From Paracoccus versutus (GTDB lineage Bacteria; Pseudomonadota; Alphaproteobacteria; Rhodobacterales; Rhodobacteraceae), in the NCBI RefSeq assembly GCF_000763885.1, contig NZ_JRKO01000010.1, positions 44,767 through 108,766 on the forward strand: a DNA stretch of 64,000 nucleotides. Reading direction: 5' to 3'. The stretch's first letter is position 1. Every line of letters begins with the position of its first letter. This document shows positions 18,011 to 26,296 of the stretch, piece after piece. Under the pieces are notes generated by a model. It saw nothing but the letters and a program-made list of their open reading frames with translations, was not told the DNA's origin and did no database searches. The translations under genes were made by a program, and so were the position numbers.

Positions 18011-19090
18011 GTGAAACTCGTCCCCTTTCTGACAGCGACGAGTCTTGCCCTGTCCGCTCTGCCGGTCATGGCGCAGACTGAAGCCATCGACAACGGCGCC
18101 CTGCGCGAGGAAGCCAAGGGGGTGTTCGAGGCGATTCCCGAAAAGATGACCGCCATCAAGCAGACCGAGGACAATCCCGAAGGCATCCCTCTGACCGCCG
18201 AGAAGATCGAACTGGGCAAGGTGCTGTTCTTCGACCCGCGCATGTCCAGCTCCGGGCTGATCTCGTGCCAGACCTGCCACAACGTCGGCCTTGGCGGTGT
18301 GGACGGCCTGCCGACCTCGATCGGGCACGGCTGGCAGAAAGGGCCGCGCAACGCCCCCACCATGCTGAACGCGATCTTCAACGCCGCGCAATTCTGGGAC
18401 GGCCGCGCCGGCGACCTTGCCGAACAGGCCAAGGGTCCGGTCCAGGCCGGTGTCGAGATGAGCAACACCCCCGACCAGGTGGTCAAGACCATCAACTCGA
18501 TGCCGGAATATGTCGAATCCTTCAAGGCCGCCTTCCCCGACGAAGCGGACCCGGTGACCTTCGACAATTTCGCCATCGCGATCGAGCAGTTCGAGGCCAC
18601 GCTGGTCACGCCCAACAGCGCCTTCGACCGCTTCCTTGCCGGCGACGATGCAGCGATGACCGACCAGGAAAAACGCGGGCTGCAAGCCTTCATCGAAACC
18701 GGCTGCACCGCCTGCCACTATGGCGTGAACTTCGGCGGGCAGGACTATCACCCCTTCGGCCTGATCGCCAAGCCCGGCGCCGAGGTGCTGCCCGCCGGCG
18801 ACAGGGGCCGCTACGAGATCAGCCAGACCGTTGACGACGAATATGTCTTCCGCGCCGCGCCGTTGCGCAACGTCGCGCTGACCGCGCCCTATTTCCACTC
18901 GGGCGTGGTCTGGGATCTGGCGGAAGCGGTGCAGATCATGTCCTCGGCGCAGCTTGGCACCGAGCTGACCGATGAGCAGGCCGACGACATCACCGCCTTC
19001 CTGGGCACGCTGACCGGCGATCAGCCGGTGATCGACCACCCGATCCTGCCGGTGCGCACCGACTCCACGCCGCTGCCCACGCCGATGTAA
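18011..19090 (+). CDS. ccpA: Di-haem cytochrome c peroxidase
   Basis: Periplasmic enzyme that reduces hydrogen peroxide to water with electrons from cytochrome c or pseudoazurin. The 359-residue precursor has a signal peptide (MKLVPFLTATSLALSALPVMA, cleavage before QTEAID) and two c-type haem sites: CQTCH at 86-90 (peroxidatic) and CTACH at 232-236 (electron-transferring). The start is GTG with a strong ribosome binding site AAAGGAGG just upstream; no ATG fits the signal peptide. An FNR-like box lies upstream, consistent with low-oxygen induction, and a strong terminator follows. The sequence is highly like the Paracoccus enzyme. Confidence 0.95.
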   Translation: MKLVPFLTATSLALSALPVMAQTEAIDNGALREEAKGVFEAIPEKMTAIKQTEDNPEGIPLTAEKIELGKVLFFDPRMSSSGLISCQTCHNVGLGGVDGLPTSIGHGWQKGPRNAPTMLNAIFNAAQFWDGRAGDLAEQAKGPVQAGVEMSNTPDQVVKTINSMPEYVESFKAAFPDEADPVTFDNFAIAIEQFEATLVTPNSAFDRFLAGDDAAMTDQEKRGLQAFIETGCTACHYGVNFGGQDYHPFGLIAKPGAEVLPAGDRGRYEISQTVDDEYVFRAAPLRNVALTAPYFHSGVVWDLAEAVQIMSSAQLGTELTDEQADDITAFLGTLTGDQPVIDHPILPVRTDSTPLPTPM

Positions 19091-19110
19091 GGCGCGGCAG
19101 GCGAGACACG

Positions 19111-19137
19111 AAAAGGGGCCCTCGCGGGGCCCCTTTT
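19111..19137. terminator. Bidirectional rho-independent terminator
   Basis: AAAAGGGGCCC pairs with GGGCCCCTTTT around a five-base loop. It sits between the converging peroxidase and YceI genes and has A- and T-runs on the two sides, so it can serve both strands. Confidence 0.88.
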
Positions 19138-19158
19138 GCTTGCGGTCCGGCCGGCGGA

Positions 19159-19740
19159 TCACTCGGCCTTGACGGCCTCGACGGTGATCTTGATCTCGAC
19201 CTCGTCCTCGACCGCCGGGGCGAACTTGCCCAGGTTGAACTCGGAACGCTTGATCTCGGCCTCGGCATCGAAGCCGGCGGCCTCCTTGCCGGTCATGGGA
19301 TGGGCGGCAATCTGGTTCAGGTCGACATCCAGCACCACCTGCTTGGTCACGCCGTTCAGCGTCAGATCGCCCGTGACCTTCGCCTCCTTGTCGTCCTCGG
19401 GCTCGACCTTGGTCGACTTGAAGGTCGCGACGGCGCCGCTGGCATCGGTGTTGAAGAAATCCGGCCCGAACAGGTGCTTGTCCAGCTCCTCGGAGACGGT
19501 GCGCAGCCCGGACAGCGGGATGGTCGCCTCGACGCTGGAATTGGCCGGGTTCTCGGCATCCAGCGTCAGCTTGCCGGTGACGCCGTTGATGATGCCGGTG
19601 CTGGTCGAAAAGCCCATGTGGTTGTATTCAAAGACGACTTGGCTGTGCGAGGGGTCGAAGTCATAGACCACGGGCTCGGCCATCGCGGCACTGGCGCCAA
19701 GCAGGCCGATCGCGGCGACAGGGGCGAGGATGGATTTCAT
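19159..19740 (-). CDS. YceI-family periplasmic lipocalin-like protein
   Basis: A 193-residue precursor with signal peptide MKSILAPVAAIGLLGASAAMA (cleavage before EPVVY). The mature part matches YceI: YDFDPSHSQVVFEYNHMGFSTSTG, a central DKHLFGPDFFNT segment, and the C-terminal RSEFNLGKFAP. Structures of this family are beta-barrels that bind long isoprenoids such as polyprenyl chains; the ligand here is unknown. The start is set by GGGAG six bases before the ATG; a start nine codons upstream would spoil the signal peptide. It converges on the peroxidase gene. Confidence 0.9.
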   Translation of the reverse strand: MKSILAPVAAIGLLGASAAMAEPVVYDFDPSHSQVVFEYNHMGFSTSTGIINGVTGKLTLDAENPANSSVEATIPLSGLRTVSEELDKHLFGPDFFNTDASGAVATFKSTKVEPEDDKEAKVTGDLTLNGVTKQVVLDVDLNQIAAHPMTGKEAAGFDAEAEIKRSEFNLGKFAPAVEDEVEIKITVEAVKAE

Positions 19741-19889
19741 GCTGAACTCCCGATTGAAAAAGATCATGATGGTTCTGCCAGAAAATGCCCGCGCATCAAC
19801 AAGGGTTTCCTGACATTTTCGTGTTTCGCCGCAGCGCGGAAACAGTATCGCCGCAGGGGCGACTTTCCGGGGTTTCCGGGCATTTATCC

Positions 19890-19917
19890 TTGCATTCCCC
19901 GGCCTGCCCGCTATAAG
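19890..19917 (+). promoter_or_regulatory. Putative promoter of the rpsF-rpsR-rplI operon
   Basis: TTGCAT and TATAAG are separated by 16 bases and lie about 100 bases before the rpsF start. The -10 match is strong for this GC-rich genome. The intervening leader could hold an S6:S18 autoregulatory structure, but I did not identify one with confidence. Confidence 0.55.
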
Positions 19918-20017
19918 GCCGCATCCTTCCGCAAATGCGAAACCGGCGCAGCCTCTCGTGGCGGGGCGCGGAAGGGCTGTCCCGCCGTTGAAGTGCGCCC
20001 CGATGAAAGGTGCAGAC

Positions 20018-20422
20018 ATGCCGCTTTACGAGCATGTGCTGATCGCCCGCCAGGACCTGTCGAACGCGCAGGCCGAGGGGCTGATCGAACATTTCTCGAC
20101 CGTGATCGCCGACAATGGCGGCAAGGTCGTGGACAACGAATACTGGGGCGTGCGCACGCTTGCCTACAAGATCAACAAGAACCGCAAGGGCCATTACGCC
20201 TTCCTGCGCTCGAACGCCCCCTCGGCCGCCGTGCAGGAGATGGAGCGCCTGGCCCGCCTGCATGACGACGTCATGCGCGTGCTGACCGTCCGCGTGGACG
20301 AGCACAAGGACGGCCCCTCGGTCCAGATGCAGAAGCGCGACGAGCGCGAGCGCGGGGATCGTGGCGACCGCGGGGATCGCGGCGAGCGTCGCGAGCGTCG
20401 CGACCGCGACGACCGGAACTAA
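20018..20422 (+). CDS. rpsF: 30S ribosomal protein S6
   Basis: Component of the 30S platform, binding 16S rRNA together with S18. The first 100 residues are the canonical ferredoxin-like fold (MPLYEHVLIARQDLSNAQAE; YWGVRTLAYKINKNRKGHYAF; VMRVLTVRV). The C-terminus is an unusual charged tail of about 30 residues built from Arg, Gly, Asp and Glu with repeated RGDRGD units. The start at MPLYEH has GAAAGG upstream; a second ATG five codons earlier is possible. First gene of the rpsF-rpsR-rplI operon. Confidence 0.96.
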   Translation: MPLYEHVLIARQDLSNAQAEGLIEHFSTVIADNGGKVVDNEYWGVRTLAYKINKNRKGHYAFLRSNAPSAAVQEMERLARLHDDVMRVLTVRVDEHKDGPSVQMQKRDERERGDRGDRGDRGERRERRDRDDRN

Positions 20423-20440
20423 GGGAAAGGAACCAGGATC

Positions 20441-20668
20441 ATGGCCAACAAACCCTTCTTCCGCCGCCGGAAAGTCTGCCCCTTCTCGGGCGACAACGCC
20501 CCCGCCATCGACTACAAGGACACGCGCCTGCTTCAGCGTTACATCTCGGAACGCGGCAAGATCGTGCCCTCGCGCATTACCGCCGTCTCGGCCAAGAAGC
20601 AGCGCGAACTGGCGCGCGCCATCAAGCGCGCCCGCTTCCTCGCCCTGCTGCCCTATGCCGTGAAGTAA
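20441..20668 (+). CDS. rpsR: 30S ribosomal protein S18
   Basis: A 75-residue protein that binds S6 and 16S rRNA in the 30S platform. The family core [37 protein letters not shown] and [20 protein letters not shown] is complete. A single cysteine remains at CPF, so it does not have the four-cysteine zinc form. It lies 18 bases after rpsF and 12 before rplI, each with an AGGA-type ribosome binding site, in the classical order. Confidence 0.97.
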   Translation: MANKPFFRRRKVCPFSGDNAPAIDYKDTRLLQRYISERGKIVPSRITAVSAKKQRELARAIKRARFLALLPYAVK

Positions 20669-20680
20669 GGAGAGACGATC

Positions 20681-21265
20681 ATGCAAGTCATCCTGCTGGA
20701 ACGCGTGGCCAAGCTGGGCCAGATGGGCGAAGTCGTGAAGGTCAAGGACGGTTTCGCGCGCAACTACCTCTTGCCGCAGGGCAAGGCGCTGCGCGCCTCG
20801 GACGCCAATATCCAGGCGTTTGAAGCCCGCAAGGCCGAACTCGCCTCGCGCAACGACGAAACCCGCGCCGAAGCCGAAAAGACCGCCCAGAAGCTCGACG
20901 GCCAGACCTTCGTCATCATCCGCTCCGCCTCGGACGCGGGTGCGCTCTATGGCTCGGTCACGCCGCGCGACGCCGCCGATGTCGCCAATGCCGAAGGTTT
21001 CGCGATCGAGCGCCGCCAGGTCGTCCTGACCGCCCCGATCAAGGATCTGGGCCTGCACGAGGTCCGCGTGCATCTGCACCCGGAAGTCGACGTCATCATC
21101 AAGCTGAACGTCGCCCGCTCGCCCGAAGAGGCCGAGCTGCAAGCCTCGGGCAAGTCGATCCAGGAACTGGCCGCCGAAGAGGAAGCCGCCGCGGAATTCG
21201 AGATCGCCGAGCTTTTCGACGACATCGGCTCGGCCGGCCGCGACGAGGACGAAGCCGCGAACTGA
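20681..21265 (+). CDS. rplI: 50S ribosomal protein L9
   Basis: Binds 23S rRNA and projects from the large subunit, restraining frameshifting. The N-terminal domain has the signature [35 protein letters not shown]; a long connecting helix and the C-terminal domain ([23 protein letters not shown]) follow. The 194 residues are longer than the usual 150 because of an acidic C-terminal extension of about 45 residues rich in Glu and Ala, common in alphaproteobacteria. A terminator follows 24 bases downstream. Confidence 0.97.
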   Translation: MQVILLERVAKLGQMGEVVKVKDGFARNYLLPQGKALRASDANIQAFEARKAELASRNDETRAEAEKTAQKLDGQTFVIIRSASDAGALYGSVTPRDAADVANAEGFAIERRQVVLTAPIKDLGLHEVRVHLHPEVDVIIKLNVARSPEEAELQASGKSIQELAAEEEAAAEFEIAELFDDIGSAGRDEDEAAN

Positions 21266-21288
21266 TCGCGCCTTTGCCGGAACAGGGA

Positions 21289-21316
21289 AAAACGCGCCGT
21301 AACCGGCGCGTTTTTT
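21289..21316 (+). terminator. Rho-independent terminator of the rpsF operon
   Basis: AACGCGCCG pairs with CGGCGCGTT around a short TAAC loop and is followed by a run of six T residues. It closes the rpsF-rpsR-rplI operon. Confidence 0.92.
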
Positions 21317-21423
21317 CATGCCCGCATGGCAACGTCCCCTTGCCTCAACCACGGGTTCGGCGGAACATTCGCCGGGCTGCGGGGTTGAAACGCAAAGCGC
21401 CCTTCGCCAGAGGATTTGCCGGC

Positions 21424-22158
21424 ATGCATCACCAGGACGACCAGCCGCCCATCACCCATACCCCGGCCGACGAGACCAGCCAGACCCGCTTCGGTCCCCG
21501 CCCGGTGCCCGAGGGGCATCGCCGGCCACCGGGCCCGGTGGAATCGCGCCGCATCCCGCCGCATGGCGATGTCTCGCCCGACGGCAGCCATCCATGGCCG
21601 CGTCCCTCGCGCGGGGCAAAATGGCTGGTCTGGGGCGGCACCGGGCTGGTGGCCGCGGCCTTGACCGCCGGCACGGTGATCGCGGCGCGGCACCTGATCG
21701 ACCTGGTCTCGGACGACGACGGCCCCGCCCGTCCACGCGGCACAGGCACCCCGCGTCAGGCCCCCAAGGCCCCGCACGAGCCCAGGCCCAAGACGCAACC
21801 CGCCCGGCCTGTCCCGCAGGGCCGGCGCCGCCCGCCGCGGCAAAGCCTGCTGCAAGAGGTCGAGGCCAATACCGCCAACCTGACCAGCGGCGTCGAGAAC
21901 GTGATGCAGGCGCTGACCGCCGCCGTGACCGGCTTCCGCTCGGTCGCCGGCCAGGCCAGCACCATCGTGCAGGAATTCGGCGATGCCGCGGCGATCATCC
22001 GCGACATCATCGACCGCAAGCCCGCGCCGCAACCCCGCAAGCCCCGCCGCGAGGCGCATATGCCGGACCTGCGCGACGACCCGCTGCTGCACGACCCGAT
22101 GGAGGGCCCGGACCCCGGCGGCCCGGCCGATCACGACCCGCGCCTTCACCGGCTCTGA
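21424..22158 (+). CDS. Membrane-anchored, mostly disordered hypothetical protein
   Basis: A 244-residue protein I do not recognise. A polar, proline-rich N-terminal tail of 65 residues is followed by one membrane segment at about 67-88 (WLVWGGTGLVAAALTAGTVIAA). After it come a Pro/Arg-rich linker, a helical segment at about 135-195 with few charged residues (LLQEVEANTANLTSGVENVMQAL and onward), and a proline- and aspartate-rich tail. There is no cleavable signal peptide. The start MHHQDDQPP is the ATG after which codon bias becomes typical. Upstream is the rplI terminator, so it has its own promoter. A role at the inner membrane is possible; nothing more can be inferred. Confidence 0.65.
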   Translation: MHHQDDQPPITHTPADETSQTRFGPRPVPEGHRRPPGPVESRRIPPHGDVSPDGSHPWPRPSRGAKWLVWGGTGLVAAALTAGTVIAARHLIDLVSDDDGPARPRGTGTPRQAPKAPHEPRPKTQPARPVPQGRRRPPRQSLLQEVEANTANLTSGVENVMQALTAAVTGFRSVAGQASTIVQEFGDAAAIIRDIIDRKPAPQPRKPRREAHMPDLRDDPLLHDPMEGPDPGGPADHDPRLHRL

Positions 22159-22218
22159 CGCGGAACGGCCCTTGACCAGCCGGTGCCGCCAGCAGCGCGC
22201 TGCGGCTCGGCTGTCCGG

Positions 22219-22240
22219 CTTCTTCGTTGCATAAATACCC
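22219..22240 (-). repeat. Copy of the 22-base dispersed element
   Basis: On the minus strand the copy begins GGGTATTT and ends CGAAGAAG, three positions different from the best copy at 2247-2268. It lies in the gap between the hypothetical membrane protein and the trigger-factor terminator. Confidence 0.7.
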
Positions 22241-22292
22241 ATCTGCGCCACCGCGCCCCGCGCCCCGCCCTGGCCAGCGGGGCGCGGCAATG

Positions 22293-22326
22293 AAAAAGGC
22301 CGCCCCCGCGGGACGGCCCTTCTTTT
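22293..22326 (-). terminator. Rho-independent terminator of tig
   Basis: Reading the minus strand, GGCCGTCCC pairs with GGGGCGGCC around GCG and is followed by five T residues. It lies 18 bases beyond the tig stop codon. The plus strand also has a T-rich end, so it may stop the upstream plus-strand gene too. Confidence 0.85.
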
Positions 22327-22343
22327 CGCGGCAAGGCAGCGGA

Positions 22344-23678
22344 TCAGAGCTGATCCAGCGCCTCGATGGCCTTTTCCAGCTCTTCCTTGGTCACGGATTT
22401 CTCCGAAACCTTGGCGCCCTCGACGATATGGTCGACGACCTTGTCCTCGAAGAGCGGCGCGCGCAGCTGCTGCTGCGCCTGCGGGTTCTGCTGGATGAAC
22501 TCGAAGAAGGCGCGCTCCTGGCCGGGATACTGACGCGCCTGGCGCAGCACGGCCTGGGTCATCTCCTGGTCCGAGACGGTGATCTCGGCCTTCTGGCCGA
22601 TCTCGGCCAAGAGCAGGCCCAGGCGGACGCGGCGCTCGGCAAGCGTCTTGTGCTCGTCCGTCGGCTCGATCTCGCCATGGTTATGGCCATGCTCCTCGGG
22701 GTGTTCCTCGTGCCAGAGCTGATGCGCGATCTGATGCGCCTCGGCCTCGACCAGCGAATCGGGCAGGTCGAACTTGACCAGCTCGTCCAGCTTGTCCAGC
22801 AGCGCGCGCTTGAGAACCTGGCGCGAGGCGCCCTTGTATTCCGCCTCCAGCCGCTCGCGGATCTGGCCCTTCAGCGCGTCCAGGCTTTCGGCGCCGAATT
22901 TCTTGGCCAGTTCGTCGTCGATCTCGGCCGCTTTCGGGGCCTTCACCGCCTTGACGGTGGTCTCGAAGATGGCGTCCTTGCCGGCCAGGGCCGGATGGCC
23001 GTAATCCTCGGGGAATTTCACCTCGACCTTGATCTCGTCGCCGGCCTTGGCGCCGACCAGCTGTTCTTCGAAGCCGGGGATGAAGCTGCCCGAGCCCAGC
23101 ACCAGCGGATAATCCTCGGCCGAGCCGCCCTCGAAGGCTTCGCCGTCGACCATGCCCTTGAAGTCGATCACGACCTGGTCGCCGTCCTTGGCCTTGGTGC
23201 CCTTCTTGCGGTCCTCGAAGCTCTGGGCGTTCTTGGCCAGGTTCTCCAGCGCCTCGGTCACCTGCTCCTCGCTGGCCTCGACCACCAGCCGCTCCAGCTC
23301 GACGCCGGACAGGTCGGTTTCCGGGATGGCGGGCAGCGCCTCATAGGCGACGGTGACGACGACATCGTCGCCCTCTTTCCAGGTCTCGCCGTTGACCATT
23401 TCGATCTTGGGCTGAAGGGCGGGACGGTCGCCCGATTTCTCCAGGTGGTCGCGCAGCGCCTTGTCGATGGCCTCCTGCATGGCATCGCCCATGATGCGCT
23501 GGCCGAACTGCTTCTTCAGCAGCGCCATCGGCACCTTGCCCTTGCGGAAGCCCTTCATCTCGACCTCGGGCTGGGCCTCTTTCAGCTTCGCATCCACCTG
23601 CGCCGCCAGATCGGCCGCAGGCAGGGTGAATTCATAGCCCCGCTTCAGCCCTTCGTTCTGGGTTTCCTTGACCTGCAT
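22344..23678 (-). CDS. tig: Trigger factor
   Basis: Ribosome-associated chaperone and peptidyl-prolyl isomerase that receives nascent chains at the exit tunnel. The 444-residue product has the ribosome-binding N-terminal domain with the signature GFRKGKVP at about 45-52 (contacts L23), an FKBP-like domain around 160-245 ([38 protein letters not shown]), and the C-terminal arm domain with a His-rich loop [13 protein letters not shown]. The start [10 protein letters not shown] is chosen because GAAGGAAG precedes it at good spacing; an ATG six codons upstream is possible. It is monocistronic, with a terminator. Confidence 0.97.
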   Translation of the reverse strand: MQVKETQNEGLKRGYEFTLPAADLAAQVDAKLKEAQPEVEMKGFRKGKVPMALLKKQFGQRIMGDAMQEAIDKALRDHLEKSGDRPALQPKIEMVNGETWKEGDDVVVTVAYEALPAIPETDLSGVELERLVVEASEEQVTEALENLAKNAQSFEDRKKGTKAKDGDQVVIDFKGMVDGEAFEGGSAEDYPLVLGSGSFIPGFEEQLVGAKAGDEIKVEVKFPEDYGHPALAGKDAIFETTVKAVKAPKAAEIDDELAKKFGAESLDALKGQIRERLEAEYKGASRQVLKRALLDKLDELVKFDLPDSLVEAEAHQIAHQLWHEEHPEEHGHNHGEIEPTDEHKTLAERRVRLGLLLAEIGQKAEITVSDQEMTQAVLRQARQYPGQERAFFEFIQQNPQAQQQLRAPLFEDKVVDHIVEGAKVSEKSVTKEELEKAIEALDQL

Positions 23679-24436
23679 TTGTCTTCCTTCATCCACGAAC
23701 CATCGTGCGGGTCCGAGGCATTACAGCCTCGCCGGCGCCGGAACCTGCCGTCCCGCGCCTCCGCCTGTTTCAGCGCGCTAGCTATGGGATTTCGGCCCGC
23801 ATAGCAAGGAGGAAGGCGGGAATCGCCGCCCTCCCGCCGGGTTTCGCGCGCCGTCGCAAGCCGCGCGCCGCCAGGGATCCTGCCAGAAACCGCCCAGCCC
23901 CCACCCCCCCCCCACGCGAGAGCGAAAAGCGCCGCCACACCCCTTGGTTGAATTGTGCATTATCGCCTCATCCACCCTGGCCCATGCGCCCGGACCGGTT
24001 GACGCAAGGGCAACCGGGATGAGCGATCTTCCGCCAGCAGGCCCGTCTTGCAGCCGCAAGTTGCAGCCGCCGGAATATCAACGGACTGCCATTATTAGGT
24101 CAGCAAACGCAACCTAACTTATGGATATATTCCCTTCCCCGCCCCGGCGGTGCATACAGGCATCGTTGCGTAAGCGGTTGTTTGTTAACCTTGGTAAACG
24201 GTTCTTTGGTCATGTGTTCAAAACTGACCGGGCGGGTGCGCATCCTTGTTCCCGCCCGGTTGTGCGCCGGCAAGGGATTGCGGGATTCCCTCTGTCCTGG
24301 TTGCGTCATTATTGGGCATGGTTCGGCCCGACTCGCCCCTGGCGATTCCCGCATCTGGATATATCAGACAAAAAGGTCGAAACCGGCCCCCTCTCGCAGC
24401 AGGGTCCGGTCGGCCTTCAATCAGCCTTGAAACGGC
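23679..24436. other. Long gene-poor gap upstream of tig
   Basis: About 760 bases without a recognisable gene. The part from about 24080 to 24220 is clearly more AT-rich than its surroundings. A ten-base perfect stem (ACCGGGCGGG with its complement, 24227-24236 and 24251-24260) and an imperfect dyad GTTAACCTTGGTAAAC near 24185-24200 stand out. A ten-base C-run occurs near 23909. The tig promoter must lie here. A small RNA is possible, but no known RNA family is recognised. Confidence 0.6.
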
Positions 24437-24463
24437 AAAGGCCGCCCCTGCAGGCGGCCTTTT
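24437..24463 (-). terminator. Terminator of gltX
   Basis: AAAGGCCGCC and GGCGGCCTTT pair perfectly over ten bases around a six-base loop. It lies just beyond the gltX stop codon and is near-symmetric, so it could act on both strands. Confidence 0.85.
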
Positions 24464-24484
24464 CGCATGGGGTCCGCCGCGGGC

Positions 24485-25810
24485 TCAGCCGCGCGCGCGC
24501 ACAACCTGCAACAGCGGCATGACCTCGGACATGTCCGGCCCATGTGCCTGGCCGGTCAGGGCCTTGCGCAGCGGCATGAACAGGCCCTTGCCCTTGCGGC
24601 CGGTCGCCTGCTTGACCGCATTGGTGAACTCGCCCCAGGTCGCGTCGGTATAGGGCGGCGGCGGCAGCAGCTTCATCGCCTCGGCGATGAAATCGGCGTC
24701 CTCGGGGTCGATCTGCGGCTCGGCCCCCTGCGAGAAGATCTGCCACCAGCCGGCCAGGTCGTCCAGCCGGGTGATGTTCTGCGAGGCGACGCACCAGAAC
24801 CGCTCGGCCAGCTCGTCGGGCACGCCAAGCGCGGCGATGCGGTCCCTGACCTCGGCAAGGGGGCGCGACTGGTTCGCCTCGCGCGTCAGCGGCCACAGAT
24901 CCTCGGCGTCGAACTTGGTGGGCGAGGCGCCGAATTGCGACAAGTCGAACCCTTCGGCCAGTTCGTCCAGCGACATCCGCAGCTCGACCGGCTGCGACGA
25001 CCCCAGCCGCGCCATCAGCGACAACAGCGCCTCGGGCGCCACGCCGCTTTCGCGCAGGTCGCGGATCGACAGCGTGCCCAGGCGCTTGGACAGTTCCTCG
25101 CCCTGCGCGCCGGTCAGCAGGCTGTGGTGGGCAAAGGCCGGCGGCTCGGACCCCAGCGCACGGATGATCTGGATCTGCGTCGCGGTATTGGTCACGTGGT
25201 CGGCACCGCGCACGATATGGGTCACGCCCATGTCGGCGTCGTCGACCGAGCTGGCGAAGGTGTAAAGCACCTGCCCGTCGGCGCGGATCAGCACCGGGTC
25301 CGAAACGCTGGCCGCGTCGATCGAGATCTCGCCCAGGATGCCGTCGGCCCATTCGATCCGCTCCTGGTCCAGCAGGAAGCGCCAATAGCCGGCGCGGCCC
25401 TCGGCACGCAGGCGGTCCTTGTCCTCGGGCGAAAGCTTCAGCCCGGCGCGGTCATAGACCGGGGGCTTGCCCATGTTGAGCTGCTTCTTGCGCTTCAGGT
25501 CCAGCTCGGTCGGGGTCTCGAACACCTCGTAGAGCCGGCCGGCGGCGCGCAGCCCCTCGGCCGCCTCGGCATAGCGGTCCAGGCGGTCCGACTGCCGCTC
25601 GATCCGATCCCAGGTCAGGCCCAGCCATTCCAGGTCGCGCTGGATGCCGTCGGCATATTCCTGCTTGCTGCGCTCGCGGTCGGTATCGTCCAGGCGCAGG
25701 ATGAAGGTGCCGCCCGCCTTGCGCGCGATCAGATAGTTCATCAGCGCCGTGCGCAGGTTGCCGACATGGATGTGGCCGGTGGGCGAAGGGGCGAAACGGG
25801 TGGTGGTCAT
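24485..25810 (-). CDS. gltX: Glutamate--tRNA ligase
   Basis: Charges tRNA-Glu with glutamate. The 441-residue class I synthetase has the HIGH-type motif in FAPSPTGHIHVGNLRTAL at 6-23 and the KMSKS-type motif as ELSKRLG near residue 235. The anticodon-binding C-terminal domain is present. Length and the RFAPSPTG start fit GluRS; a second paralogue, common in alphaproteobacteria, is not in the window. It is divergent from a small peptidase gene and closed by a terminator. Confidence 0.95.
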   Translation of the reverse strand: MTTTRFAPSPTGHIHVGNLRTALMNYLIARKAGGTFILRLDDTDRERSKQEYADGIQRDLEWLGLTWDRIERQSDRLDRYAEAAEGLRAAGRLYEVFETPTELDLKRKKQLNMGKPPVYDRAGLKLSPEDKDRLRAEGRAGYWRFLLDQERIEWADGILGEISIDAASVSDPVLIRADGQVLYTFASSVDDADMGVTHIVRGADHVTNTATQIQIIRALGSEPPAFAHHSLLTGAQGEELSKRLGTLSIRDLRESGVAPEALLSLMARLGSSQPVELRMSLDELAEGFDLSQFGASPTKFDAEDLWPLTREANQSRPLAEVRDRIAALGVPDELAERFWCVASQNITRLDDLAGWWQIFSQGAEPQIDPEDADFIAEAMKLLPPPPYTDATWGEFTNAVKQATGRKGKGLFMPLRKALTGQAHGPDMSEVMPLLQVVRARG

Positions 25811-25888
25811 GGGAGGTCTCCTGTCGGCTTCGCTCTTTCACAAACGGCGGTTTTTGTCCATATCGGGACCAAAGACAGAGGTAAGCCG

Positions 25889-26296
25889 ATGCTGGACTGG
25901 AAGAATGCCGAGGCCCCCGACGCGGCCATGATCGAGGAACTGGCGCGCGAGGCCATCGCCGGCCTGCCGCCGGCATTCGCCGGTCCCGCCGCCCAGGTGG
26001 TGCTGCGCATCGAGGATTTCGCCAGCGAGGAATTCCTGGACGAGCTGGAGATCGACGACCCGCTGGAGTTGACCGGGCTTTACGACGGCGTGCCGATGAC
26101 CGAGAAATCGCCCAGCGACCCGCAGCATTTTCCCGACACGGTCTGGCTGTTCCGCCGCGCCATCCTGGACGAATGGGCCAGTCGCGGGGACGTGACGCTG
26201 GGCCAGCTGGTCGCCCATGTCGTGGTGCATGAATTCGCCCATCACTTCGGCTGGTCCGACGACGACATCGCCGCGATCGACCGCTGGTGGGAATGA
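25889..26296 (+). CDS. Small zincin-like metallopeptidase family protein
   Basis: A 135-residue cytoplasmic protein with the zinc motif HEFAHHFG (HExxH) near residue 113, followed by WSDDDIAAIDRWWE at the C-terminus. Together with VVLRIEDFASEEFLDELEIDDPLELTGLYDGVP in the first half, this matches the short alphaproteobacterial zincin-like (formerly DUF1025) family. Peptidase activity is inferred only. GAGGT precedes the start at good spacing. Its stop codon overlaps the start of pfkB, so the two are translationally coupled. Confidence 0.88.
   Translation: MLDWKNAEAPDAAMIEELAREAIAGLPPAFAGPAAQVVLRIEDFASEEFLDELEIDDPLELTGLYDGVPMTEKSPSDPQHFPDTVWLFRRAILDEWASRGDVTLGQLVAHVVVHEFAHHFGWSDDDIAAIDRWWE

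Noticed and set aside
19741..19800. An upstream start codon for the YceI-family protein
   Set aside because: The longer frame would put charged residues in front of the signal peptide and lacks a ribosome binding site; GGGAG lies before the chosen ATG.
23900..23925. Phase-variable C-run
   Set aside because: The run of about ten C residues lies in a gap without a reading frame, so slippage would not change a protein; a sequencing or assembly error is as likely.
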